Source: Loktanella sp. 5RATIMAR09 (GTDB lineage: Bacteria; Pseudomonadota; Alphaproteobacteria; Rhodobacterales; Rhodobacteraceae). From it: DNA of 64,000 nt. Below the pieces are notes generated by a model. That model ran no database searches. It worked only from the letters and a program-made list of their open reading frames with translations, and was not told where the DNA came from. Position numbers and translations under genes: made by a program. Location of the stretch: the NCBI RefSeq assembly GCF_001419985.1, contig NZ_LJAL01000002.1, positions 248,001 through 312,000 of the forward strand. Direction: 5' to 3'. Shown piece after piece: positions 29,142 through 38,460 of this stretch; the stretch's first letter is position 1; the number at the start of each line of letters is the position of its first letter.

Positions 29142-29259
29142 TCGGTTGTGTTATCGCAATGCCGCTATGCTTTCAATGCATAGCTAACGGGGCAAATCGC
29201 ATCAATCAACAGCTTTGGCCCTGTTTTCGAACGATAATTCTGCCTGTGGTTGCGTCGCG

Positions 29260-30165
29260 CTATATGTCTGTCGCTTCGCGCATTTTTCGCCGATGCGTGA
29301 AAATCTCGTCCTGTACAAAGTCGCGGAAGGCCGCGATGCGTTTGGATTGCCGCAATTCTTCGGGGTATGCGAGGAAAACGGGCACTTCCCCGCTTTCCAG
29401 ATCCGGCAGGACGCGCACAAGATCTGGAAAATCCTCAGTCAGGTAGTCAGGTAGAACGCCGATCCCGATATTATTGATAACGCCCTGTAGCACTCCAAAG
29501 TAGTTGTTTACGGTGAACGTGTTGGGAATGTCGTATGTCATCAGGTGTTGCAGCAGTGTTGCCCCCGCAGCGACCTGAATGGAATTGAGGCTTTGGCAGA
29601 TCAGTCTGTGGTCAGAGATATCCGACATCTCGACCGGCGCTTTGTTCGTTTCCAGATAGGTTTTTGACGCGTAAAGCCGCATCCGCACCGACATCAGCCG
29701 CTTGCGGATCAGGTCCGCCTGCGAGGGCTCTTTCATGCGGATCGCGACATCGGCCTCGCGCATGGGCAGATCGAGCACCCGTTCTTCCAGCATCAGGTCG
29801 ATTTTCAGATCGGGGTATAGCTCATAAAGCTTGGGCAGGCGCGGCGCGAGCCAGAGCGTGCCAAAGCCAGTGGTCGTGGTCACGCGCAATTCGCCAAACA
29901 CTTCCTCTTCGCTGTCACGGATGCGTGCTGACGCGGCCTCGAGCCGTTTGTTCATGCTTTTGGTAGCGTCAAACAACAGCTCGCCCTGTTCGGTCAGGAT
30001 CAGCCCGCGCGCATGGCGGTGAAACAGTGTCGTATTCAGCGATTCTTCAAGCGCACGAATCTGGCGGCTGACGGCCGATTGCGACAGGTGAAGCGTATCG
30101 CCCGCGTGCGTGAGCGAACCCGCGTCCGCAACGGCGTGAAAGATTCTTAGTTTATCCCAGTCCAT
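29260..30165 (-). CDS. LysR-family transcriptional regulator (divergent from indolepyruvate oxidoreductase)
   Basis: The 301-residue protein has the helix-turn-helix MDWDKLRIFHAVADAGSLTH ... LSQSAVSRQIRALEESLNTT and a normal effector domain (LRVTTTTGFGTLWLAPRLPK, LPMREADVAIRMKEPSQADL). I start at ATG 30165, preceded by AAGG. It is divergent from the indolepyruvate oxidoreductase gene, with two perfect palindromes between them, so local control is likely. The ligand is unknown. Confidence 0.9.
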   Translation of the reverse strand: MDWDKLRIFHAVADAGSLTHAGDTLHLSQSAVSRQIRALEESLNTTLFHRHARGLILTEQGELLFDATKSMNKRLEAASARIRDSEEEVFGELRVTTTTGFGTLWLAPRLPKLYELYPDLKIDLMLEERVLDLPMREADVAIRMKEPSQADLIRKRLMSVRMRLYASKTYLETNKAPVEMSDISDHRLICQSLNSIQVAAGATLLQHLMTYDIPNTFTVNNYFGVLQGVINNIGIGVLPDYLTEDFPDLVRVLPDLESGEVPVFLAYPEELRQSKRIAAFRDFVQDEIFTHRRKMREATDI

Positions 30166-30211
30166 AACGGCCTTTTTAAAAAAAATTTGTTGTATTTGAT
30201 TTGCAGACATT

Positions 30212-30285
30212 ACCCGAAACGGGTGTTTTGATGCAAACCACGATCTGATTTATTTTGTGCTTTGTAGGTCAGCAATTTTGACCTA
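30212..30285. promoter_or_regulatory. Two palindromes between the LysR gene and the oxidoreductase
   Basis: ACCCG-AAA-CGGGT (30212-30224) and TAGGTCA-GCAATTT-TGACCTA (30265-30285) are perfect inverted repeats in the divergent promoter. The second has the T-N11-A shape and spacing typical of LysR boxes, so it is the better candidate for the adjacent regulator. Confidence 0.55.
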
Positions 30286-30322
30286 TACTTTGATGTGTAA
30301 TCGACGTGCGGGGAGGTGCGGG

Positions 30323-33300
30323 ATGTCACATCAGAATGTGTCGCTCAATGATCGATATAATCTTAACAAACACCAGATTTTGCTGAACGGCACGCAGGCC
30401 TTGGTGCGCCTGATGCTGATGCAGCGCGCCCGGGATGAACAGGCGGGTTTGAACACCGCCGGATATGTTACCGGCTATCGCGGATCACCGCTTGGCGCCG
30501 TCGATATGCAGATGACCCGGGCGAAAAACGTGCTGGAGCCTGCACAGATCACCTTTCAGCCCGGATTGAACGAAGACCTTGCTGCAACCGCCCTTTGGGG
30601 CAGCCAGCAGGCGGAATTGCGCGGTGAGGGCAAATATGACGGCGTCTTTGGCCTGTGGTACGGCAAAGGCCCCGGTGTGGACCGTTCAGGCGATGTGATG
30701 CGCCACGCCAATATGGCGGGCACATCCCCCAATGGCGGGGTGATCATGGCAATGGGCGATGACCACACTGGCGAAAGCTCGACCACGTTGCACCAGTCCG
30801 ACTGGGCGATGATTGATGCCTATATGCCGATTGTGTCGCCTGCCGGTGTGCAGGAAATTCTCGACTACGGGTTATATGCGTGGGAATTGTCACGCTTTGC
30901 CGGTGTCTGGGTCGGTCTGAAGACCATGAAAGACACGATCGAGGTGACATCGGTGGTGGATGGCAATCCTGACCGCATGTCTTTTGTCCGCCCCGATTTC
31001 GACATGCCTGAGGGCGGTTTGAATATCCGTGTGGTCGACACCCCGCAGCTGCAAGAGGCGCGGATGATCGACTATAAACGCTTTGCCGCCGAGGCGTTTA
31101 GCCGTGCCAACAAGATGGACCAACGTAAATGGGGCAAGCCGGGAGCGAAAATCGGGTTCGTGGCAGCGGGCAAGAACTGGCTTGATTTGCAACATGCATT
31201 GGCGCTGCTGAATATTAATGAAGCAGAGGCCGAGGATTTGGGGATCACAACCTACAAGGTCGGACAGGTCTGGCCGCTGGATATGGCGTCGTTCCATGAA
31301 TGGGCCGAGGGCCTTGATCTGATTGTCGTGGTCGAAGAAAAGCGCAAGCTGATCGAGGTGCAGGTCAAAGAGGCGCTGTTTGATGACCGTGATGGACGCC
31401 GCGTTTATGGCTGGCATAAGGGCGATGAACACTCCGAAGGTCGCCGCGAAGAGGTGTTCCAGACCAAGGCGGATCTGAACCCAATTATGATCGCCGAAAA
31501 GCTGGGCGGTATTCTAGTGGAAGAGGGCTGTGGATCGGCAGGTGTTGAGGCAGGTCTTGTCCAGCTGGCCGAGGCGCGCCGTGCCGATAATGCACCCGAG
31601 ATCGCACAGCGTCTGCCCTATTTCTGTTCGGGTTGTCCGCATAACTCATCAACCAAAGTGCCTGAAGGATCACGCGCCTATGCGGGCATCGGCTGTCACT
31701 ACATGGTGCAGTGGATGGATCGTGATACGGTTGGTTTTACCCAAATGGGTGGTGAGGGCGCAAACTGGGTCGGCGAGGCCCCGTTCTCGACCCGCGACCA
31801 TGTGTTCCAGAACTTGGGCGACGGCACCTATAACCATTCGGGCGTGCAGGCCATTCGGTTTGCGCTGATGGCTGGCACCAATATCACCTATAAGATCCTC
31901 TATAACGACGCCGTCGCCATGACGGGTGGTCAGGGCAACGACGGCGGTTTGACTGCCGACCAGATCTGCCGCGAAATTCAGGCGATGGGCGTGCGCAACG
32001 TGGCGCTTGTCTACGATGACAAAGAAGACATCGACCTTGCGCTCTTTCCCAAGGGGCTGGATGTGCATGAGCGGGCAGAGATGCCGGCTGTGCAGGAGAA
32101 ATTTAGTAAATACAAAGGTGTGTCTGTCATAGTTTATGTCCAGACGTGCGCCGCAGAGAAGCGACGCCGCCGCAAGCGCGGCCAGTTCCCTGATCCCGAC
32201 AAGCGTGTCTTTATCAACACCGATATCTGCGAAGGCTGCGGCGATTGCGGGGTGCAATCGAACTGCGTCTCCATCGTGCCGGTTGAGACAGAACTGGGCC
32301 GTAAGCGCGCGATTGACCAGTCGTCGTGCAACAAGGATTTTTCCTGCGTCAAAGGGTTCTGCCCGTCTTTCGTGACGATTGAAGGCGCGAAAATCCGCAA
32401 AGAGGCGACAGCGGACGTTGATCTGCCCGAGATGCCCGCACCGGTGCTGCCTGCAATCACTGGAACGCATAACGTTGTGATTACCGGTGTTGGTGGCACT
32501 GGCGTTGTCACAATCGGTGCCGTGTTGGCCATGGCTGCGCACATCGACGGCAAAGGTGCGGGCATGATGGAAATGGCGGGGCTGGCCCAAAAGGGCGGCG
32601 CTGTGCACATCCATTGCCGGATTGGCGAAAAGCCCAGTGATATCAATGCAATTCGTGTCGCAACGGGTGAGTGTGATGCGCTGATCGGGGGTGATCTGGT
32701 CGTCTCGGCGGGTGCGAAAACGCTTGGCTTGATGAAAACCGGGCGCACCAAAGGCGTGGTAAACAGCCACGAGATTATCACCGGTGACTTTACCCGTGAC
32801 ACCGAATTTCGCCTGCCGAGTGACGAACTCAAAGTGTCACTTGCCGCGCGTTTGTCGGATGGATTGGCGATGTTTGACGCCTCTGATCTGGCCAAGGCGC
32901 TCTTGGGGGATAGCATCTATTCCAACATGATGATTTTTGGTGCTGCTTGGCAAATGGGCGCTATTCCAGTGGGTTATGACGCGATCTTGCAGGCAATCAA
33001 GCTGAATGGTGCCGCAGTAGAGCGCAATATCCGCGCGTTTGAATTGGGCCGTTGGGCATATCTGCATCCTGCCGATGCGCAGGCGCTTCTGACGCCAAAT
33101 GTTGTGGCCCTGCCAAAATCCACAGAGGAAAAGATCGCGTTCCGCGAGGCACATCTGGTGGCGTATCAAAGCAAGTGGCTCGCCAAACGCTATCGCAAAA
33201 TGGTCGCGCGTTTTATGGATGACGGGATGCGCGCTGCGGTGGCAACAGGCTATCACAAGCTATTGGCCTATAAGGATGAATACGAAGTAGCGCGTCTGCT

Positions 33301-33739
33301 GACCCAGACCGAAGAAAAGGCGAAAGCCGAGTTTGATGGGGATCTGAAGCTGACTTATCATCTGGCCCCGCCGATGCTGAGCAAGACCGGCCCTGACGGG
33401 CGGCCCGCCAAGAAGGAATTCGGCGCGCGCATGGCGTGGGCCTTTCCCAAGCTTGCCAAGCTGAAATTCCTGCGCGGCACGCCCTTTGACCCATTCGGGC
33501 GGACCGCCGAGCGGCGGATGGAGCGCGCACTGATTGCGGAATATGAAGCCGATATGGCCGAAGTGCTGCAAATCATGCGGCCTGATACGCGCGATGCGGC
33601 GATTGCGCTTGCGGAATTGCCCCGCGACATTCGTGGCTTCGGTCCGGTGAAAGAGGCGAATGCGCGCAAGACGGCAAAGCGCCGTGAAGAGCTTTTGGCG
33701 GTGTTGCGCGCGCGCCCGATGCAACAGGCGGCGGAATAG
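30323..33739 (+). CDS. Indolepyruvate ferredoxin oxidoreductase, fused alpha/beta type
   Basis: The 1138-residue enzyme decarboxylates aryl- or branched 2-oxoacids oxidatively to acyl-CoA, reducing ferredoxin. Order of parts: pyrimidine-binding domain (YVTGYRGSPLGAVDMQM), TPP domain (AGIGCHYMVQWMDRD, AMTGGQGNDGGLTADQI), a 4Fe-4S site (NTDICEGCGDCGVQSNCVSI), then the gamma-type domain (ITGVGGTGVVTIGAVLAMAA, MEMAGLAQKGGAVHIHCRIG). The fusion of IorA- and IorB-like parts is usual in this group. I chose ATG 30323 behind GGGAGGTG. The neighbouring LysR probably regulates it. Confidence 0.93.
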   Translation: MSHQNVSLNDRYNLNKHQILLNGTQALVRLMLMQRARDEQAGLNTAGYVTGYRGSPLGAVDMQMTRAKNVLEPAQITFQPGLNEDLAATALWGSQQAELRGEGKYDGVFGLWYGKGPGVDRSGDVMRHANMAGTSPNGGVIMAMGDDHTGESSTTLHQSDWAMIDAYMPIVSPAGVQEILDYGLYAWELSRFAGVWVGLKTMKDTIEVTSVVDGNPDRMSFVRPDFDMPEGGLNIRVVDTPQLQEARMIDYKRFAAEAFSRANKMDQRKWGKPGAKIGFVAAGKNWLDLQHALALLNINEAEAEDLGITTYKVGQVWPLDMASFHEWAEGLDLIVVVEEKRKLIEVQVKEALFDDRDGRRVYGWHKGDEHSEGRREEVFQTKADLNPIMIAEKLGGILVEEGCGSAGVEAGLVQLAEARRADNAPEIAQRLPYFCSGCPHNSSTKVPEGSRAYAGIGCHYMVQWMDRDTVGFTQMGGEGANWVGEAPFSTRDHVFQNLGDGTYNHSGVQAIRFALMAGTNITYKILYNDAVAMTGGQGNDGGLTADQICREIQAMGVRNVALVYDDKEDIDLALFPKGLDVHERAEMPAVQEKFSKYKGVSVIVYVQTCAAEKRRRRKRGQFPDPDKRVFINTDICEGCGDCGVQSNCVSIVPVETELGRKRAIDQSSCNKDFSCVKGFCPSFVTIEGAKIRKEATADVDLPEMPAPVLPAITGTHNVVITGVGGTGVVTIGAVLAMAAHIDGKGAGMMEMAGLAQKGGAVHIHCRIGEKPSDINAIRVATGECDALIGGDLVVSAGAKTLGLMKTGRTKGVVNSHEIITGDFTRDTEFRLPSDELKVSLAARLSDGLAMFDASDLAKALLGDSIYSNMMIFGAAWQMGAIPVGYDAILQAIKLNGAAVERNIRAFELGRWAYLHPADAQALLTPNVVALPKSTEEKIAFREAHLVAYQSKWLAKRYRKMVARFMDDGMRAAVATGYHKLLAYKDEYEVARLLTQTEEKAKAEFDGDLKLTYHLAPPMLSKTGPDGRPAKKEFGARMAWAFPKLAKLKFLRGTPFDPFGRTAERRMERALIAEYEADMAEVLQIMRPDTRDAAIALAELPRDIRGFGPVKEANARKTAKRREELLAVLRARPMQQAAE

Positions 33740-33777
33740 CATTTTTGTCATAGTACTTCCGCAGTTACAGGCTAATT

Positions 33778-33801
33778 ATCCGAAAAACGTATTTTTCGGA
33801 T
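33778..33801. promoter_or_regulatory. 24-base perfect palindrome before the acyltransferase gene
   Basis: Arms ATCCGAAAAA (33778-33787) and TTTTTCGGAT (33792-33801) around CGTA, ending nine bases before the ATG at 33811. In RNA it would form a hairpin occupying the ribosome-binding position. In DNA it is a plausible operator. It might also terminate the preceding gene weakly. Confidence 0.55.
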
Positions 33802-33810
33802 GATTCCCGC

Positions 33811-34722
33811 ATGCCCACAACTGACCGCGACGCCGCCCGAGACATCACCTATGCGTCATCCGCCAAACGCCGTTCTGGCCGTGCGGTGATCCGCGTGATG
33901 GAAAATGCCACGGGGCGGTTGCGCCTGATCCGCAAGGCGCGTGGATATGACGCCGAAGTCGCGGCGGGGGCGGATTTTTGGGAGGTAATGAGCGCGCGTT
34001 ACGGGCTTGATCTGGATATTATCGGTGGATCGCTTGAAAATATTCCGCGCGAGGGGCCGCTGATCGTGGTGTCAAACCACCCTTACGGTATTCTTGATGG
34101 GCTGATGATGGGCCGTATCCTGTCGGCGCGCCGCGACGGTGATTTCCGTGTGCTGGCCCACCGCATCTTTCGGCGCGCGGTAGAACTGGAACGGATCATT
34201 CTGCCGATTTCCTTTGATGATACCAAAGAGGCCGCCAAGCTGAACCTTGAAACCCGCGCGCAGGCGATCGCATATCTGCAGGATGGCGGCGCGATCGGCA
34301 TTTTTCCCGGCGGCACGGTGTCAACTTCGGCCACGCCCTTTTCCAAACCGATGGACCCCGGCTGGCGCACCTTCACGGCCAAGATGGTTGCCAAATCAGG
34401 GGCAACTGTGGTGCCGGTGTTTTTCGAAGGGCAAAACAGCCGTCTGTTCCAACTGGCGAGCCACCTGCACAGCACCTTGCGCACGGGCATGTTCATCCGC
34501 GAATTCAAGGTTCAGATCAATAGACCCGTGCGCGTGGTGATTGGTGAACCGATCCCGCAAGCGACCTTGGAGCGTTTCAAAAAAGACCCCAAAGGATGCA
34601 TGGATTTTCTGCGTAAAGCCACGTATGAGTTGAGCACAAGCCCGGTGGATCCATCCCATTTGGGGCATGAGTTTGAAGCGAAATACAAGGTACGCAGCAA
34701 TGGCAGTGGGCATATTCGATAG
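33811..34722 (+). CDS. Lysophospholipid acyltransferase family protein
   Basis: PlsC-fold protein of 303 residues. The catalytic HX4D-like motif is [14 protein letters not shown] (His and Asp), and the glycerophosphate site is [11 protein letters not shown]. It most likely acylates a lysolipid, as in phosphatidic acid or ornithine-lipid-type synthesis; the exact acceptor cannot be read. No Shine-Dalgarno is seen before ATG 33811, where a 24-base palindrome sits instead. The last 23 bases overlap murI. Confidence 0.85.
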   Translation: MPTTDRDAARDITYASSAKRRSGRAVIRVMENATGRLRLIRKARGYDAEVAAGADFWEVMSARYGLDLDIIGGSLENIPREGPLIVVSNHPYGILDGLMMGRILSARRDGDFRVLAHRIFRRAVELERIILPISFDDTKEAAKLNLETRAQAIAYLQDGGAIGIFPGGTVSTSATPFSKPMDPGWRTFTAKMVAKSGATVVPVFFEGQNSRLFQLASHLHSTLRTGMFIREFKVQINRPVRVVIGEPIPQATLERFKKDPKGCMDFLRKATYELSTSPVDPSHLGHEFEAKYKVRSNGSGHIR

Positions 34723-35512
34723 CGGTCTTGGCGGGCTGACGGTGCTGGACGCTGTGGCCAAGCGCCTGCCTGATCTTCCGCTGGTTTACATGGGGGATAG
34801 CGCGCATGCGCCCTACGGTGTGCGCACGCCGGACGATATTTATAACCTGACCACCAAATCCACGCAGCGGCTGTTTGATGCGGGCTGTGATCTGGTGATT
34901 TTGGCCTGCAACACCGCCTCGGCCGCTGCTTTGCGCCGGATGCAAGAGGGGTGGGTGCCAGAGGGCAAGCGCGTTTTGGGTGTATTTGTCCCGCTGATCG
35001 AGGCGCTGACCGAGCGGCAGTGGGGCGATAATTCGCCCCCCCGCGAAGTGGATATCAAACATGTCGCGCTCTTTGCGACGCCCGCGACCGTATCCAGCCG
35101 CGCGTTCCAGCGCGAACTGGCGTTCCGCGCGATTGGCGTGGATGTCGAGGCGCAGGCCTGTGGCGGTGTGGTCGATGCGATTGAAGACGGTGATATGATC
35201 TTGGCCGAAGCATTGGTGCGCAGCCACGTTGACGCGCTCAAGCGCAAGATGCCCGAACCGGATGCCGCCGTGCTGGGCTGTACCCATTACCCGCTGATGG
35301 CTGATGCGTTTCAGGCGGCCCTTGGCCCGAACGTTAAAGTGTTCAGTCAGGCCGATCTGGTCGCAGAGAGCCTTGCTGATTACCTTCAGCGGCGGCCAGA
35401 GATGGTGGGGCCGGGCACGACGCCTGCCTATCTGACAACAGGCGATCCGGACCGTGTGTCCAATCGCGCGACCCAATTCCTGCGACGGCAGATCACGTTT
35501 ACCGCCGCATAA
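34700..35512 (+). CDS. murI: Glutamate racemase
   Basis: Makes D-glutamate for peptidoglycan. The 270-residue protein has the start [32 protein letters not shown], and the two catalytic cysteines in [11 protein letters not shown] and [13 protein letters not shown]. The start at 34700 matches the family N-terminus and lies within the end of the acyltransferase gene (23-base overlap). The longer frame from 34667 has no family support. Confidence 0.95.
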   Translation: MAVGIFDSGLGGLTVLDAVAKRLPDLPLVYMGDSAHAPYGVRTPDDIYNLTTKSTQRLFDAGCDLVILACNTASAAALRRMQEGWVPEGKRVLGVFVPLIEALTERQWGDNSPPREVDIKHVALFATPATVSSRAFQRELAFRAIGVDVEAQACGGVVDAIEDGDMILAEALVRSHVDALKRKMPEPDAAVLGCTHYPLMADAFQAALGPNVKVFSQADLVAESLADYLQRRPEMVGPGTTPAYLTTGDPDRVSNRATQFLRRQITFTAA

Positions 35513-35548
35513 CGCAATTCACGACTATTCATCCTGAGGGATAAACAA

Positions 35549-36577
35549 ATGACCTATAATGTCGCCATACTTGGTGCTTCTGGTTACACGGGCGCCGAAC
35601 TTGTGCGCCTGATCGCCACGCATCCCAGCCTGCAAATTGTGGGCCTGTCGGGCAATTCGAAGGCGGGCATGGCGATGGCCGATGTGTTTCCGCACCTGCG
35701 CCATCTCGACCTGCCCGTACTGACGACGATTGAGGACATGGATTTTGACGGTGTTGATCTGGTGTTCTGTGCTTTGCCGCACGCCACATCACAGGCGGTC
35801 ATTTCCGAGCTACCGAAAACGCTCAAAATCGTCGATCTGTCGGCTGATTTCCGTCTGCGTGATCCGGCCGATTATGAAAAATGGTACCGCAAGGGCCATG
35901 CGGCGACCGAGATGCAGAAAGAAGCAGTTTACGGTCTGACCGAGTTTTACCGTGACCAGATCAAGAGCGCGCGGTTGGTAGCTGGCACGGGCTGCAACGC
36001 GGCCACAGGCCAGTATGTGCTGCGTCCCCTGATTGAGGCGGGCGTAATTGATCTGGATCACATCATCCTTGATCTAAAAGCGGCAGTATCGGGCGCAGGA
36101 CGCAGTTTGAAAGAGAATCTGTTGCACGCGGAATTGTCAGAAGGGGCACATGCCTATTCGGTTGGTGGCACACACCGGCATTTGGGTGAATTCGATCAAG
36201 AGTTCTCGGCGATTGCCGGACGCGCGGTGAAAATCCAGTTTACGCCGCATCTGATCCCCGCCAACCGCGGCATTTTGGCCACCACCTATGTGCAAGGCGA
36301 TCCTGACGACATATATGCTGCTTTGAAGGCCGCTTATGCGGATGAGCCGTTTATCGAGGTACTGCCGATGGGACAACATCCGTCGATCAAACATATCCGG
36401 GGATCGAACTTTTGCCATATCGGGGTCGTGGCCGACCGTATTCCGGGACGGGCGATTGTGATTGCCGCACTGGATAACCTGACCAAAGGATCATCAGGGC
36501 AGGCGATCCAGAACGCCAACCTGATGCTTGGCTTGCCTGAAACAGAGGGGCTGATGCTGGCGCCGGTGTTCCCATGA
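35549..36577 (+). CDS. argC: N-acetyl-gamma-glutamyl-phosphate reductase
   Basis: NADPH-dependent third step of arginine synthesis. The 342-residue protein has the cofactor fold [20 protein letters not shown], the catalytic cysteine in [18 protein letters not shown] (GCNAA in place of the more common GCYPT) and the family segment [15 protein letters not shown]. It overlaps ccmE by ATGA, although the two pathways are unrelated. Confidence 0.96.
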   Translation: MTYNVAILGASGYTGAELVRLIATHPSLQIVGLSGNSKAGMAMADVFPHLRHLDLPVLTTIEDMDFDGVDLVFCALPHATSQAVISELPKTLKIVDLSADFRLRDPADYEKWYRKGHAATEMQKEAVYGLTEFYRDQIKSARLVAGTGCNAATGQYVLRPLIEAGVIDLDHIILDLKAAVSGAGRSLKENLLHAELSEGAHAYSVGGTHRHLGEFDQEFSAIAGRAVKIQFTPHLIPANRGILATTYVQGDPDDIYAALKAAYADEPFIEVLPMGQHPSIKHIRGSNFCHIGVVADRIPGRAIVIAALDNLTKGSSGQAIQNANLMLGLPETEGLMLAPVFP

Positions 36578-37044
36578 CCGGTGGTCTCAAAAGCCTCAAA
36601 AAGCGCCGTCGGATCCAGGTGATGTCGATGGCAGGGGTCAGTGTGGCGCTGGTTCTGATGCTCTTGTGGTTCCTGCCCGATGACAGTTTCCAGTTCTTCC
36701 GCTCGCCCTCTGAAGTGGCCGAAGCGCCGCCGCCGCCCAATGAGCGTTTCCGCATTGGCGGTTTGGTTGCCGAAGGCTCGCTTGTGCGTGGTCAGGGCGA
36801 ACAGGTGAGCTTTGCTGTAACCGATGGTGGCGCAGTTGTGACTGTGGTCTATACCGGCATCCTGCCCGATTTGTTCGAGGAAGGTCAGGGTATGGTTGCC
36901 CAGGGAAACTACATCAATGGTCGCTTTGAAGCCGTTGAAATTCTTGCAAAACATGATGAAACCTACATGCCTTCGGAAGTGCTTGATGCGCTGAAGGAGC
37001 AGGGTCTTTATGTTGACCCGGACGGTGCTATCGTCACGAATTAA
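36574..37044 (+). CDS. ccmE: Cytochrome c maturation haem chaperone CcmE
   Basis: Membrane-anchored periplasmic protein that binds haem covalently and hands it to CcmF. The 156-residue protein has one N-terminal helix ([20 protein letters not shown]), an OB-fold domain ([40 protein letters not shown]) and the haem-binding histidine in [12 protein letters not shown]. In related bacteria ccmE, ccmF and ccmH are adjacent. Here a lysis cassette lies between ccmE and ccmF. Confidence 0.96.
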   Translation: MTGGLKSLKKRRRIQVMSMAGVSVALVLMLLWFLPDDSFQFFRSPSEVAEAPPPPNERFRIGGLVAEGSLVRGQGEQVSFAVTDGGAVVTVVYTGILPDLFEEGQGMVAQGNYINGRFEAVEILAKHDETYMPSEVLDALKEQGLYVDPDGAIVTN

Positions 37045-37089
37045 CGAATTGAGAGCAGCCTTTGCCCCATCCATATGGAAGGGGCGAAG

Positions 37090-37701
37090 ATGCCGACAGT
37101 CACCGAAATTGCCACAGATATCGTGAACCGCGAAGGCGGCTATGTGAACGATCCTGATGATCCGGGCGGTCCGACCAATTTTGGCGTCACGGTGCATACC
37201 ATGCGCCGCTTGGGGCTTGATCTGACCAAGGACGGCCAGATTGACAGCAGCGACGTGCGCGTGCTGACAAGCGCCCATGCGGTTTCGATCTTTGTCGAAC
37301 ATTACTTTCGCGGACCACGGATTGACCGGCTGCCTGCGCCGCTACAGGCCAGTGTTTTCGACCTGTATGTGAATGCAGGGGCCAATGCGGTGAAAATCCT
37401 TCAACGCTTGCTGTGCGATATGCGCATCGTGGTCACGGTAGACGGTGTCATTGGCCCCAAGACCGTCGCTGCGGCGCGGCAGGCGATGGAAGCTGCCCCC
37501 GATCATCTTGTTGATGCCTACGGGATTGCGCGGCGCAACTATTACTATGATTTGGCCGACAGGCGTCCCGCCAGCCGCAAATACGCCATGCGCAGCGACG
37601 GGGGCAAAGGCGGGTGGATCAAGCGGGCCGAGGAATTTATCGCCGCCCGCTATCACCTCACCGAAGCACAACATCAAGCGAGGGTTGCGCAATGGGTCTG
37701 A
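37090..37701 (+). CDS. GTA/phage-type endolysin, glycoside hydrolase family 108
   Basis: Peptidoglycan-cleaving enzyme of 203 residues. The catalytic N-terminal domain has the GH108 hallmark NREGGYVNDPDDPGGPTNFG (Glu of EGGY). The C-terminal peptidoglycan-binding part follows (VNAGANAVKILQRLL, DGVIGPKTVAAARQAMEAAP). The ATG at 37090 has AAGGGG upstream and fits the family start better than 37075. It overlaps the holin gene by 10 bases, forming a classical holin-endolysin pair. In Rhodobacter capsulatus a comparable pair releases gene transfer agents; I infer the same here. No phage structural genes are in the window. Confidence 0.88.
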   Translation: MPTVTEIATDIVNREGGYVNDPDDPGGPTNFGVTVHTMRRLGLDLTKDGQIDSSDVRVLTSAHAVSIFVEHYFRGPRIDRLPAPLQASVFDLYVNAGANAVKILQRLLCDMRIVVTVDGVIGPKTVAAARQAMEAAPDHLVDAYGIARRNYYYDLADRRPASRKYAMRSDGGKGGWIKRAEEFIAARYHLTEAQHQARVAQWV

Positions 37702-38192
37702 TTCCAACGGTGATGTCATTTCTTTTTGGCGATAACCGCAACGTTATCGTCGAGACCGCCCAGATATTCCGCGAGAATGCAGAAAACGGGGCGGTGCGGG
37801 ATGCGTCGGCGCGCAGCGATAGCCTCACACAGCTTGCTGCCGAATTTGCGCGCCCGCAGCGCGGCCTTTTCGACAGGATGGTGGATGGTTTGAACAGGCT
37901 GCCGCGCCCCGCACTTGCTTTGGGGACAATCTGGCTTTTTACGATGGCGATGCAAAACCCTGAACAATTTGCAAAGGGGATGGAAGGCCTTGCGTTGGTG
38001 CCGGAACCGCTTTGGTGGCTGATGGGCGCGATTGTGAGTTTCTATTTTGGTGCGCGTCATCAGGTAAAATCTCAAGAATTTCAGAGATCTGTGGTGCAAA
38101 GCCTGGGCGTTTCGAAAGCGCTGCATGCCCCGGTTGCACCGCCCTCCGACAATCCGGCCCTGTCCGCGTGGCAGGCGAAGAATGGAGAATAA
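37692..38192 (+). CDS. Holin family protein (3-TM type, gene transfer agent release)
   Basis: The 166-residue protein matches the alphaproteobacterial holin group linked with gene transfer agent release. It has an N-terminal amphipathic part (MGLIPTVMSFLFGDNRNVIV), a hydrophobic segment around PRPALALGTIWLFTMAMQNP, then PEPLWWLMGAIVSFYFGARH. It forms pores in the inner membrane, letting the endolysin reach the wall. Both ends overlap neighbours (endolysin by 10 bases, the following small gene by 11), showing a compact lysis cassette. Confidence 0.85.
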   Translation: MGLIPTVMSFLFGDNRNVIVETAQIFRENAENGAVRDASARSDSLTQLAAEFARPQRGLFDRMVDGLNRLPRPALALGTIWLFTMAMQNPEQFAKGMEGLALVPEPLWWLMGAIVSFYFGARHQVKSQEFQRSVVQSLGVSKALHAPVAPPSDNPALSAWQAKNGE

Positions 38193-38385
38193 CTGGGCCA
38201 GCCAGCTCGAGCGCCGGATCGTCGCGCTTGAGATGCGCAATGCGGTGGATGAGGTGCACAGGGCCAATGTGGCCCGCCGTTTGGGGGCCATTGAAGACAC
38301 ATTGAAATGGTTGGTGCGGTTGGTAATCGGCGGGCTGTTGATGGCGGGACTAACCTACGCTGTCGGCGGTGGTCTGGCGCTGTAG
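38182..38385 (+). CDS. Small coiled-coil/TM protein of the lysis cassette (XhlA-like or GTA g3.5-like)
   Basis: The 67-residue protein has a short coiled coil (LERRIVALEMRNAVDEVHRA, RLGAIEDTLKW) and one membrane helix (WLVRLVIGGLLMAGLTYAVG). The order of parts is that of XhlA-type proteins that work with holins. From memory it also looks like small GTA g3.5 products (rcc01685-like). It overlaps the holin stop. Function beyond a link to lysis or particle release is not established. Confidence 0.7.
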   Translation: MENNWASQLERRIVALEMRNAVDEVHRANVARRLGAIEDTLKWLVRLVIGGLLMAGLTYAVGGGLAL

Positions 38386-38460
38386 GCCTGCGCCAATTTG
38401 TACCGCATATGTGACCGGTCAGGTATGTTGCCTCACCAATAAATGCGTTATCTATGGGTC

